A stretch of DNA of 13,289 nt, taken from positions 2,064-15,352 of the forward strand of contig JAPPKI010000392.1 of NCBI GenBank assembly GCA_028820035.1. The letters are read 5' to 3'. Of this stretch, positions 7,488-13,289 are shown piece by piece. This DNA comes from a bacterium (GTDB taxonomy: Bacteria; Actinomycetota; Acidimicrobiia; Acidimicrobiales; Bin134). Both the position numbers and the translations under genes were made by a program. The notes under the pieces were generated by a model. That model was not told where the DNA came from. It worked only from the letters and a program-made list of their open reading frames with translations, and did not search any database. Each line of letters starts with the position of its first letter. Positions within the stretch are counted from its first letter, which is position 1.

Positions 7488-8828
7488 ATGCGTAATTTCA
7501 TTCGGATCCTCGTCCTTCTGGCAGTCATAGCGCCGTTGGCATTCAGCGCACCCAGCGCAGCCCAAGACTCCTTTTTCGAAGAGCGCCAGCAGCAGATCGA
7601 AGAAAAAAAGCGAGAGATCGAAGAACGACGCCGTGAGCAGCTCACACTTCAGCGCGCCGCCCTGTTTGCCATCAAAGAACTCGATGTAGCCAACGCCCAG
7701 ATTGAAGAGGTGGATCTGCATCTCAAGCAGGTCAATTCGTGGATCGCCGCAGCCCAAGCCCGCTTGGGCGCGGTGGAGCTCTCCCACACCGCAGCCCAAG
7801 AGCGGGTCGTCGATGCCCAAGAGCGAGCCGCCAAAGTCGGGCTTGAGATCACTGCAATCCGAGAGCAACTACAAGACCAAGTGGTCCAGATCTATCTCGA
7901 CTTCGTATACGAGCCCAATTTCCTCCTCGAAGACGGCGACCCCAACCGAAACGCCCGTCGCCAGTTCTACATAGAGGAGCTGGGGGCTGACGCCCAAGTG
8001 CTCATTGACCGGCTGCGTCGGGCATTCGACGACCAGGAAGCATCGGTGCGGCAAGCCGAGCAGGCCCAAGCCGACATCGAGCAGGCCCAAGTCGACATCG
8101 AAGAGGCATTGACCGAGCTGGCCGAGCTCAGGGAGGCCCAAGAACTACTCCAAGAGGAGTGGAACCGAAAGCGGGAACTACTCCAAGCGAGAATCGCAGT
8201 CGAAGCCCAAGAACAAGCCGACATCGAGGGCGAAATATCTGGACTCGAGCGGAACATCGAGGAAATCGAAGACGAGATCGAGCGTGAGCGAGAGCGAATC
8301 CGCCTGGAAGAAGAACGGCGGAAGCGGGAGGCAGAGCTGGCCCGCTTAGCCGAGTTGGAACGTCAACGCCAGGAAGACTTAGCCCGCCTGGCCGAACAGG
8401 AACGGGCTGGCCAATTCGACAACATCGAAATCCCCGCTCCCCCCACATTCTTCAGGCCGGTAACCGGAGAAGTGGTATCCGGGTTCGGCAATCGGGTCCA
8501 TCCCATCTTCGGCACCGTTCGCTTCCACGCCGGACTCGACTTTGCCAACAACATGGGCGACCCAATCCTTGCTGCTGCCTCCGGCACCGTCACCCAAACA
8601 AGATGGAGAGAAGGCTACGGGAACACCATCGTCATCGACCACGGGGGTGGGTGGACGACCCTGTATGCCCATCTCTCGGGTTACAACGTGTCCAAAGGAG
8701 AAGTAGTGGATATCGGAGAGCAGATCGGCCTTATCGGGAGCACCGGGTGGTCCACCGGCCCCCATCTCCATTTCGAGGTCCGCTACCGAGGGTCGCCCCG
8801 CGATCCCGCCAAATACCTCAGCCTCTGA
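7488..8828 (+). CDS. Secreted coiled-coil M23 peptidase (EnvC/NlpD-like peptidoglycan hydrolase)
   Basis: The 446-residue protein starts with a Sec signal peptide (MRNFIR, then a hydrophobic stretch at 7-19, cleavage probably after Ser-Ala-Ala at 23-25). Residues 28-310 are highly charged Glu/Gln/Arg-rich coiled coil in two main blocks (about 28-135 and 180-310). Residues 320-446 are an M23/LytM peptidase: HAGLD (His347, Asp351) and HLHFE (His428) give the zinc ligands, and His395 (LYAH) with His426 match the catalytic histidines. All expected residues are present, so unlike E. coli EnvC it may be an active endopeptidase cutting peptidoglycan cross-links. Coiled-coil M23 proteins often work with FtsEX during division; no ftsEX is in the window. 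A TAG immediately upstream in frame (7479-7481) supports this ATG. No clear Shine-Dalgarno or leaderless -10 motif was found. It is divergent from the small gene ending at 6896, with 178 bases between starts. Confidence 0.92.
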   Translation: MRNFIRILVLLAVIAPLAFSAPSAAQDSFFEERQQQIEEKKREIEERRREQLTLQRAALFAIKELDVANAQIEEVDLHLKQVNSWIAAAQARLGAVELSHTAAQERVVDAQERAAKVGLEITAIREQLQDQVVQIYLDFVYEPNFLLEDGDPNRNARRQFYIEELGADAQVLIDRLRRAFDDQEASVRQAEQAQADIEQAQVDIEEALTELAELREAQELLQEEWNRKRELLQARIAVEAQEQADIEGEISGLERNIEEIEDEIERERERIRLEEERRKREAELARLAELERQRQEDLARLAEQERAGQFDNIEIPAPPTFFRPVTGEVVSGFGNRVHPIFGTVRFHAGLDFANNMGDPILAAASGTVTQTRWREGYGNTIVIDHGGGWTTLYAHLSGYNVSKGEVVDIGEQIGLIGSTGWSTGPHLHFEVRYRGSPRDPAKYLSL

Positions 8829-8941
8829 TCACATCGGGATCAGTGCGTTTGGCGGCCGGGGCGCCGACGAGCATTGATGATCGCCCACGGCAAGCCTCAG
8901 CTCGGTTGTCTTTGACCCGGCCTCACGGCAAGACTGAGCCA

Positions 8942-10108
8942 ATGGAGGCCTTGGTCTTTGAGCGCAAGCCCGCTCGCTATGTGGCCGCCGCGGTGGCTTC
9001 ACGGGTGGTCCCCGGTGCGGGTGGCGGGGTAGGCCCACTCCGCTTGCGCGACATCGACCCGCCTGAACTACCTGGACCGGAATGGCGCGCCATTCGACCT
9101 CGGCTGACCGGCATCTGCGGATCCGACCTGGCCACCGTGGAGGGCCGGTCCTCCCGCTATTTCGAACCGCTGGTGTCGTTCCCGTTCGTCCCCGGTCACG
9201 AAGTGGTGGGCATCGATGAGGATGGGCGTCGATTGGCACTCGAACCGGTTCTGGGTCCAGAGGCCCGAGGCGAACCGCCCCCCTTCCCCGGCGCCGCCCC
9301 CGGCGACGGAGACGACTACGGCTATCTCCTCGGAGGCACCATCAAAGATGGGATCCAGATTGGTTTTTGCTCCAGCACGGGTGGCGGATGGGGAGAGATG
9401 CTGGTCGCGCACCAGAGCCAACTCCATTCAGTGCCAGATCACTTCAGCGACGAGGCTGCCGTCATGCTGGAGCCCGCGGCCGGTGGAGTCCACGCCGCCG
9501 TGAAGGCCCAAGTGGAGTCCGGGGCCTCGGTGGCCGTACTGGGAGCAGGCACCATGGGATTGTGCTCCCTGGCCGCATTGCGGTCGCTCACCTCCGCCGG
9601 AACCATCATCGTTACCGCCAAATACCCCCATCAGCGGGACCTGGCCGACGCTCTGGGCGCCGACATCATTGTCAACCCCGATGAAGTTCGACGCGCCGTG
9701 CGGAGGTTTAGCGGCTGTCGGATGTTGGGCAACTACCTATCGGGCGGGGTGGATATCACCATAGACGCGGTAGGCAGTCCAGCATCGGTAGCCGATGCGA
9801 TCGCCATCACCAGGCCTAGGGGCCGAGTGGTGTTGTTGGGCATGCCTGAATCAGCTCGAATCAACCTGACCGGACTATGGCATCGTGAGACCGAAATGGT
9901 CGGCGCCTACACCTATGGAACCGAGAACCTTCCGGATGGACAAACTGCCACCAGCTTCGCGATGGCATTCGATTTGGTGGCTTCAGCCAACCTGGAGCGT
10001 TTGGTCTCGGCCCGCTATCCCCTGGACCGCTTTCGGGAGGCCGTCGCCCACGCTGCTGAGGCCGGCGCTCGAGGCGCGATCAAGGTTGTGTTCGAACAGA
10101 ACGCCTGA
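8942..10108 (+). CDS. Medium-chain zinc-binding dehydrogenase lacking structural-zinc cysteines
   Basis: This 388-residue NAD(P)-dependent alcohol/polyol-dehydrogenase-like protein belongs to the MDR superfamily. The catalytic-zinc set is visible: GICGSD (Cys59), PGHE (His86, Glu87) and MLEPAAGGVHAA (Glu177). The nucleotide-binding motif VAVLGAGTMG has glycines at 201, 203 and 206. The segment after EPVLG (101-105), which in many relatives holds four cysteines for a structural zinc, has none until Cys143; Pro, Gly and Asp fill it instead. It is probably a soluble cytoplasmic oxidoreductase of unknown substrate. The open frame continues upstream to 8603, but that part overlaps the M23 gene and has no family match; EALVFERKPARY is a normal MDR N-terminus, so ATG 8942 was chosen. 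The stop is 3 bases from the stop of the convergent gene. Confidence 0.85.
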   Translation: MEALVFERKPARYVAAAVASRVVPGAGGGVGPLRLRDIDPPELPGPEWRAIRPRLTGICGSDLATVEGRSSRYFEPLVSFPFVPGHEVVGIDEDGRRLALEPVLGPEARGEPPPFPGAAPGDGDDYGYLLGGTIKDGIQIGFCSSTGGGWGEMLVAHQSQLHSVPDHFSDEAAVMLEPAAGGVHAAVKAQVESGASVAVLGAGTMGLCSLAALRSLTSAGTIIVTAKYPHQRDLADALGADIIVNPDEVRRAVRRFSGCRMLGNYLSGGVDITIDAVGSPASVADAIAITRPRGRVVLLGMPESARINLTGLWHRETEMVGAYTYGTENLPDGQTATSFAMAFDLVASANLERLVSARYPLDRFREAVAHAAEAGARGAIKVVFEQNA

Positions 10109-10111
10109 TCA

Positions 10112-11179
10112 CTATGAGCCCAGCGGGGCCAGTCCGAAGTCGGCACCGATATCGCTGATCTCCTCCACCAGGGCAACCGGCAAGGGAATGCCTCCGGCCA
10201 GCCGCTCCGCCCGGTTCTCGTGCTCGATTTCGCCGGGCACATAGATCCGGTCCACCCCTTCGGCCCGCTCGGTGTTGTGAACGTCTCGAATGAGCTGGTC
10301 CATCTGCTCTCGAAACCGGTCCAATCCGCAGAACCGCTCCAGATCCAAGGTCAGAAACATCCAGCCCTTGGCCAGCCGGCGATTTCCCACCAATTCGCAC
10401 TCCGTCTGCTCGGTGTGACCGAAGCTGCTGCCGGCAACAATCCCGGAGAGCACTTCCACCATCAGCGCGATGCCAAACCCCTTGTAGCCCCCGAACCAGC
10501 ACAGATTCTGGGCTGAGGCTGTCGCCGTGTCCGTGGTTGGCCGGCCCAGATCATCGTTGGCCCATCCCTCGGGGATGGTTGGATCACCGCGCTTTTTGGC
10601 CAGCAATATCTTGTTCCCGGCCACCGCGGTGGTGGCGATGTCGTACACCACCGGCAGTTCTTCCCCGGCGGGAACCGCCCAGGAGAATGGATTGGTCGAG
10701 AAGATGCCCGATCGGCCGCCGTAGGGAGGCACAATGGCCGGGCCGTTTTGCACCGCTATGGCGAAGCAGCCGGCTTCAGCCGCAGGGAGGGTGTAGTAGG
10801 CCAAGGCACCCAGGTGGGTTCCCTCTCGTACGGTGACTGCTGCCACCCCGTGGGCTTTGGCCCGCTCCACGGCCAGTTCCATGGCCGCCACCCCGGACAC
10901 CTGCCCGAATCCGACACCGCCGTCCATCATCACTGTGGCACCGTCGTCTCGAATCACAGACACTTCTGTGACCGGCCGAAGATGGCCAGACCTCAGCCGG
11001 GCCACGTACAGCTCAATCAAGTGGGCGCCATGGGACTCCACACCCCGCAGGTCAGCTTCCACCAGGTTGTCGACCACAACTTCAGCTTGATCGGGGGGCA
11101 CCCCCAATCCCTCAAGAATGTCGATCTCGTAGCGCCGCAGGACGTCATGATCCACTAGGACCACATTGGCATCGCTCAC
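10112..11179 (-). CDS. Ldh_2-family malate/L-lactate dehydrogenase-type oxidoreductase
   Basis: This 355-residue protein belongs to the LDH2/MDH2 family (malate, L-lactate, ureidoglycolate, sulfolactate and similar dehydrogenases), which reduce or oxidise 2-hydroxy/2-keto acids with NAD(P)H and are unrelated to the classical LDH fold. The family signature is EADLRGVESHG (41-51) with catalytic-region Asp43, Arg45 and His50, followed by NGPAIVPPYGG, the STNPFSWAVP cofactor/substrate loop and the GGYKGFGIALMVEVLSG stretch with its conserved Lys. Family members are dimeric, cytoplasmic and about 330-360 residues, as here. The exact substrate cannot be read from sequence. It starts with GTG at 11179, sharing four bases (GTGA) with the stop of the upstream DoxX gene, so translation is probably coupled. 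Confidence 0.88.
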   Translation of the reverse strand: MSDANVVLVDHDVLRRYEIDILEGLGVPPDQAEVVVDNLVEADLRGVESHGAHLIELYVARLRSGHLRPVTEVSVIRDDGATVMMDGGVGFGQVSGVAAMELAVERAKAHGVAAVTVREGTHLGALAYYTLPAAEAGCFAIAVQNGPAIVPPYGGRSGIFSTNPFSWAVPAGEELPVVYDIATTAVAGNKILLAKKRGDPTIPEGWANDDLGRPTTDTATASAQNLCWFGGYKGFGIALMVEVLSGIVAGSSFGHTEQTECELVGNRRLAKGWMFLTLDLERFCGLDRFREQMDQLIRDVHNTERAEGVDRIYVPGEIEHENRAERLAGGIPLPVALVEEISDIGADFGLAPLGS

Positions 11180-11694
11180 TGTGAAGCAGCTCCGTCAGAC
11201 TTGGGCGGGCGATAGAACACAGCGAGCTGTGTCAACCCCGCCAGCACACCGCCGCCGGCGCCAATCGCCAGACCAACGTAACCATCCCAGTCGTCGTCGA
11301 TTCCCAACGCGCTGTCCACCGACCACTCCATGGGCCCCAAGGTGGCCACCGAAGCCGCGACCACCGCCAGCACCAAGGTGTACTCCCAGCCTTCCCGCAC
11401 GATCATAAAGCCGTTGTGGCGGTGAACTGTCCACGCCGCCACCACCATGACCCCGACCATCCCCGCGGCCGCCAGGGGAGTGAGAAATCCCAGGGCCAAC
11501 AGCAAGCCCGCTCCGATTTCCGTGAGCGCTGCCATCCAGGCATGCAACTTGCCCGGCTTCATCCCCATGCTGTCGAACCAACCGGCGGTACCGGGGATGC
11601 GGCCGCCTTGAAAGATCTTGCCGTATCCGTGGGCGGCAAACGTAAGCCCGATGCCCACCCGTAAGATCAGCATTGCCAGATTCATCTCGTCCAT
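11176..11694 (-). CDS. DoxX-family membrane protein
   Basis: This 172-residue integral membrane protein shows the DoxX family pattern: four hydrophobic helices at about 4-20, 55-80, 83-99 and 139-156 (numbered from ATG 11694), a conserved N-terminal RVGIGLTFAAHGYGKIF and a GLLLALGFLTPLAAAGM helix. DoxX proteins accompany diverse quinone- or thiol-linked oxidoreductases; their biochemical role is poorly defined. It is the first gene of a two-gene operon with the Ldh_2 dehydrogenase, overlapping it by 4 bases. An ATG at 11715 would add seven residues (MGQYCGH), but TACTGT lies exactly at -12 to -7 of the ATG at 11694, so I prefer the shorter form. A third ATG at 11685 is also possible. Confidence 0.85.
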   Translation of the reverse strand: MDEMNLAMLILRVGIGLTFAAHGYGKIFQGGRIPGTAGWFDSMGMKPGKLHAWMAALTEIGAGLLLALGFLTPLAAAGMVGVMVVAAWTVHRHNGFMIVREGWEYTLVLAVVAASVATLGPMEWSVDSALGIDDDWDGYVGLAIGAGGGVLAGLTQLAVFYRPPKSDGAASQ

Positions 11695-11700
11695 ATGCCC

Positions 11701-11706
11701 ACAGTA
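11701..11706 (-). promoter_or_regulatory. Candidate -10 element (TACTGT, reverse strand) of the doxX-ldh operon
   Basis: TACTGT fits TANNNT and ends six bases before the ATG at 11694 on the reverse strand. It is back to back with the candidate -10 element of the divergent gene at 11717-11722, only ten bases away. Confidence 0.45.
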
Positions 11707-11716
11707 CTGGCCCATC

Positions 11717-11722
11717 TAGGCT
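11717..11722 (+). promoter_or_regulatory. Candidate -10 element (TAGGCT) of the zinc-ribbon gene
   Basis: TAGGCT fits TANNNT and occupies -12 to -7 of the GTG at 11729, supporting that start codon as the first transcribed base. Confidence 0.45.
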
Positions 11723-11728
11723 GGGCAC

Positions 11729-11986
11729 GTGCCCCTCTGGCTCAGTGTTCTCATCGCCATTCTCGCGGGGATGGTGCTGATCCGGGTCGGCATCGGCGTG
11801 CTTTTGATGATTCGCCAGCCCCTCCCGCCGCCTCCCCCGCCGGGTGAGTTGCGCAAAGTGAAAATCACCTATCGGTGCTCAATCTGTTACACCGAAGTCC
11901 GCATGACCGTCGCCCCCGAGGAAGACCCGGCGCCTCCCCGTCACTGCGGCGATGACATGGATTTTGTGGCCCCAATCGACGATTAG
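11729..11986 (+). CDS. Small membrane-anchored zinc-ribbon protein
   Basis: This 85-residue hypothetical protein has one N-terminal membrane helix (residues 4-28), a proline-rich spacer (Pro31 to Pro38, six prolines in a row) and a soluble domain with a zinc-ribbon-like pattern: Cys50-x-x-Cys53 in YRCSICYTEV, then His72-Cys73-Gly in PRHCGDDM. Three cysteines and one histidine could complete a zinc site. Short proteins of this kind occur next to housekeeping genes in actinobacteria, but I know of no assigned function. It starts with GTG, 34 bases from the divergent doxX start. It could sense or present a partner at the membrane; that is speculation. Confidence 0.75.
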   Translation: MPLWLSVLIAILAGMVLIRVGIGVLLMIRQPLPPPPPPGELRKVKITYRCSICYTEVRMTVAPEEDPAPPRHCGDDMDFVAPIDD

Positions 11987-11992
11987 GGTTCG

Positions 11993-12013
11993 TTTTCCAC
12001 AGGTTGTGAACAA
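11993..12013. promoter_or_regulatory. Inverted pair of DnaA-box-like 9-mers
   Basis: TTTTCCACA (11993-12001) fits the general DnaA box TTWTNCACA. TGTGAACAA (12005-12013), read on the other strand as TTGTTCACA, differs by one base from the actinobacterial box TTGTCCACA. They face each other across three bases in the 83-base gap before the crgA stop. Two sites alone do not make a replication origin. Confidence 0.35.
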
Positions 12014-12069
12014 ATCTGGGTACAAACTACAAAGCCGTAACTAGCGCGTCACCTGGTCGCAACCAAGAA

Positions 12070-12345
12070 TCAATGCCATTGAGTGGCCACCAGCATCCCA
12101 GCCAGCAGCAAACCAAGACCCCCTAGCAGGTACCAGTTGTTGGTGTCTCCGGGCAGCAGCGCCACATAGTTCAGCACAATCACGATGGCGCCCAACACCA
12201 ACAGGGCGATCATCAACACCGGCACCCAGGTTGGGCTCACCTTCTCGGCCGAGACCGGTACGCGGGGAACGGCTTCGTTCTCAGGCCGGGTGCCTCTTGG
12301 GGTTACCCGTCCGCCTTGCACTCTTCGCTTCGTTGGCTTGGCCAT
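12070..12345 (-). CDS. crgA: Cell-division protein CrgA
   Basis: This 91-residue protein matches CrgA, a small actinobacterial membrane protein that binds FtsZ, FtsQ, FtsI and FtsW and helps coordinate septum formation. It has a basic soluble N-terminus (1-37), the hallmark SPTWVPVLMIALLVLGAIVIV first helix (37-57), the connecting LNYVALLPGDTNNWYLLGGLG segment and a second helix (about 71-86), ending in ATQWH close to the family's usual tail. Length agrees with the family (about 80-95 residues). TATCCT at -12 to -7 supports this ATG. It is divergent from the pabA/trpG gene, an arrangement also found near the replication origin in Mycobacterium. Confidence 0.95.
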   Translation of the reverse strand: MAKPTKRRVQGGRVTPRGTRPENEAVPRVPVSAEKVSPTWVPVLMIALLVLGAIVIVLNYVALLPGDTNNWYLLGGLGLLLAGMLVATQWH

Positions 12346-12351
12346 GGGCCA

Positions 12352-12357
12352 AGGATA
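12352..12357 (-). promoter_or_regulatory. Candidate -10 element (TATCCT, reverse strand) of crgA
   Basis: TATCCT is close to the TATAAT consensus and ends six bases before the crgA ATG at 12345, consistent with a leaderless transcript. Confidence 0.5.
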
Positions 12358-12398
12358 GACCTGGAGTTATCTGGTTCTAGCCTTGAGCGGTCCCCAGA

Positions 12399-12404
12399 TA
12401 ACGT
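12399..12404 (+). promoter_or_regulatory. Candidate -10 element (TAACGT) of the glutamine amidotransferase gene
   Basis: TAACGT fits TANNNT and ends eight bases before the GTG at 12413, slightly farther than at the other genes here. Confidence 0.3.
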
Positions 12405-12412
12405 TGAACCCG

Positions 12413-12991
12413 GTGAGCCCCAGAATTCTGGTGATCGACAACTACGACTCGTTCGTCTACAACCTCGTCCAATATCTGGGGGAGCTGGGTGCCGAACCCA
12501 TCGTTCATCGCCACGACGCCCTGTCCCTGGAACAGGCTCGCGACCTTGAACCCGACGGTGTTCTCATCAGTCCTGGACCGGGCCGTCCATCTGATGCCGG
12601 GCTGAGCAACTCCCTCATCCATGAGTTCTGCGGTATCCGGCCCGTCCTCGGTGTGTGCCTGGGACTGCAGTGCCTGGGAGAAGTCTTCGGCGGACAGGTG
12701 GTTCGAGCCCCTCAGGTCATGCATGGCAAAACGTCGATCATCCACCACACCGGAGCCGGAGTCTTCTCCGGCCTCCCCAATCCGATCGAGGCCACCCGTT
12801 ACCACTCGCTGATCGTGGAGCGTTCTTCCGTGCCCGATGTCTTGTCTATCACTGCGGAAACCGATGACGGCCTCGTGATGGGGTTGCGACACCGTGAGCA
12901 CCCGGTAGAAGGCGTTCAGTTCCACCCCGAGTCGATTCTCACCTCATCCGGCCACGACATGCTGTCTAATTTCCTGGCCCAAACTGGTTGA
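12413..12991 (+). CDS. pabA: Class I glutamine amidotransferase (PabA/TrpG)
   Basis: This 192-residue protein is the glutaminase subunit that feeds ammonia to aminodeoxychorismate or anthranilate synthase (folate or tryptophan pathway, cytoplasm). [18 protein letters not shown] (5-22) and [12 protein letters not shown] (52-63) are PabA/TrpG signatures. The catalytic triad is present: Cys82 in GVCLGLQ, and His171 and Glu173 in VQFHPES. Leu85 stands where most family members have His (GVCLGHQ). No chorismate-binding partner (pabB/trpE) is in the window, so it may be an amphibolic enzyme serving both. The same gene sits close to crgA in Mycobacterium tuberculosis, where it is called trpG. I chose GTG 12413 since the fold starts at Ile5; a TTG at 12383 would add ten residues without family support. 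Confidence 0.92.
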   Translation: MSPRILVIDNYDSFVYNLVQYLGELGAEPIVHRHDALSLEQARDLEPDGVLISPGPGRPSDAGLSNSLIHEFCGIRPVLGVCLGLQCLGEVFGGQVVRAPQVMHGKTSIIHHTGAGVFSGLPNPIEATRYHSLIVERSSVPDVLSITAETDDGLVMGLRHREHPVEGVQFHPESILTSSGHDMLSNFLAQTG

Positions 12992-13009
12992 TAGCTGCTG
13001 GCCGCTGGT

Positions 13010-13289
13010 CTAGTTCCAGAAGACATCGCATCCGTTGTCTACCCCCGGAGTGTCGCCGTCCAGACCCTCGGCCCAATTGTCAGCGTTCGCCGCTGATGCG
13101 GGCATTGGATACGGAAGTTCGATATTCCAGGCCACCGCAAACCCGGGAATGTCGGAGTAAGTCGCAACAAGACCCCTGCACTCGGTTTCAAATTGGCTGG
13201 AAAGGGCGTTCCATCTCGCGATGCTGCCCAAGGAATTGGGCAGGCGTCCAGCAGCCACGGCTCTCGCAGTGATGTCGGAGGCGGCGTTC
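13010..13289 (-). CDS. C-terminal end of an unidentified protein (runs off the right edge)
   Basis: An open reverse-strand frame enters from the right edge and ends with TAG at 13010-13012, giving about 92 C-terminal residues. The composition (Trp, Tyr, Cys and Pro well spread, few charged runs) looks like real protein. It contains a helical-looking segment (SIARWNALSSQFETECRGLV), a WNIELPYP stretch, and ends DNGCDVFWN; the two cysteines could form a disulfide in an extracytoplasmic domain. I do not recognise the family. It converges on pabA with 18 bases between stops. In M. tuberculosis the gene in this place is pknB (reverse strand), whose extracellular end differs; a kinase with another sensor domain is possible but unproven. 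Confidence 0.55.
   Translation of the reverse strand, partial: NAASDITARAVAAGRLPNSLGSIARWNALSSQFETECRGLVATYSDIPGFAVAWNIELPYPMPASAANADNWAEGLDGDTPGVDNGCDVFWN

Noticed and set aside
8825..8843. CTGATC-N7-GATCAG inverted repeat just after the M23 gene
   Set aside because: Only 6-bp arms and no T-run; too weak to call a terminator.
8603..8941. N-terminal extension of the medium-chain dehydrogenase
   Set aside because: The 113 extra residues are Arg-rich, overlap the M23 peptidase in another frame and have no family match; the family N-terminus starts at 8942.
11987..12069. A full replication origin next to crgA
   Set aside because: Only two DnaA-like boxes and 83 bases of non-coding DNA; no dnaA or dnaN in the window.
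1..13289. A CRISPR array, prophage, insertion sequence or antiphage system
   Set aside because: No spaced direct repeats of the CRISPR type, no transposase, integrase or known defence domains were found; gene content is metabolic and housekeeping.

Overview
The window is GC-rich, densely coded bacterial DNA with no tRNA, rRNA, CRISPR array or insertion sequence visible. A CrgA homologue next to a pabA/trpG-type glutamine amidotransferase is an actinobacterial signature, so the source is very probably an actinomycetote. Acidimicrobiia is my best guess from general character, but the sequence does not prove the class. Several genes start with GTG. Shine-Dalgarno motifs are mostly absent; instead most transcription units have a TANNNT hexamer ending 6-8 bases before the start codon, the layout expected for leaderless mRNAs.

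Layout. Positions 1-285 hold no convincing gene but carry a perfect 15-bp hairpin. A D-aminoacylase-like amidohydrolase (286-1974) follows. Next is a tight four-gene operon (2077-6807): B12-dependent acyl-CoA mutase large subunit, its B12-binding small subunit, a MeaB-type G-protein chaperone, and a long DmdC-type acyl-CoA dehydrogenase. A perfect 12-bp palindrome sits over the promoter of this operon. Active-site positions of the mutase (Phe44, Ala71, Gln162) fit isobutyryl-CoA/n-butyryl-CoA mutase rather than methylmalonyl-CoA or 2-hydroxyisobutyryl-CoA mutase. The operon therefore plausibly converts branched isobutyryl-CoA (for example from valine) to butyryl-CoA and then begins its beta-oxidation, while the G-protein loads and protects the cofactor.

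The operon ends in an unusual array of nine AGCCGC-led 12/14-bp units (6792-6903). This array supplies the stop codons of both the dehydrogenase and a convergent small protein gene (6896-7309). A divergent, secreted coiled-coil M23 peptidase (7488-8828) probably acts in cell-wall remodelling. A medium-chain dehydrogenase (8942-10108) that has lost its structural-zinc cysteines runs into, with only 3 bp between, a two-gene reverse-strand operon: DoxX-family membrane protein plus Ldh_2-family malate/lactate dehydrogenase (10112-11694).

The last part is housekeeping in character: a small membrane-anchored zinc-ribbon protein (11729-11986), a short intergenic stretch with two inverted DnaA-box-like sequences, crgA (reverse), pabA/trpG (forward), and the C-terminal end of an unidentified reverse-strand protein that runs off the right edge. 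crgA and trpG lie near the replication origin in well-studied actinobacteria, so this end may be origin-proximal. That is inference.
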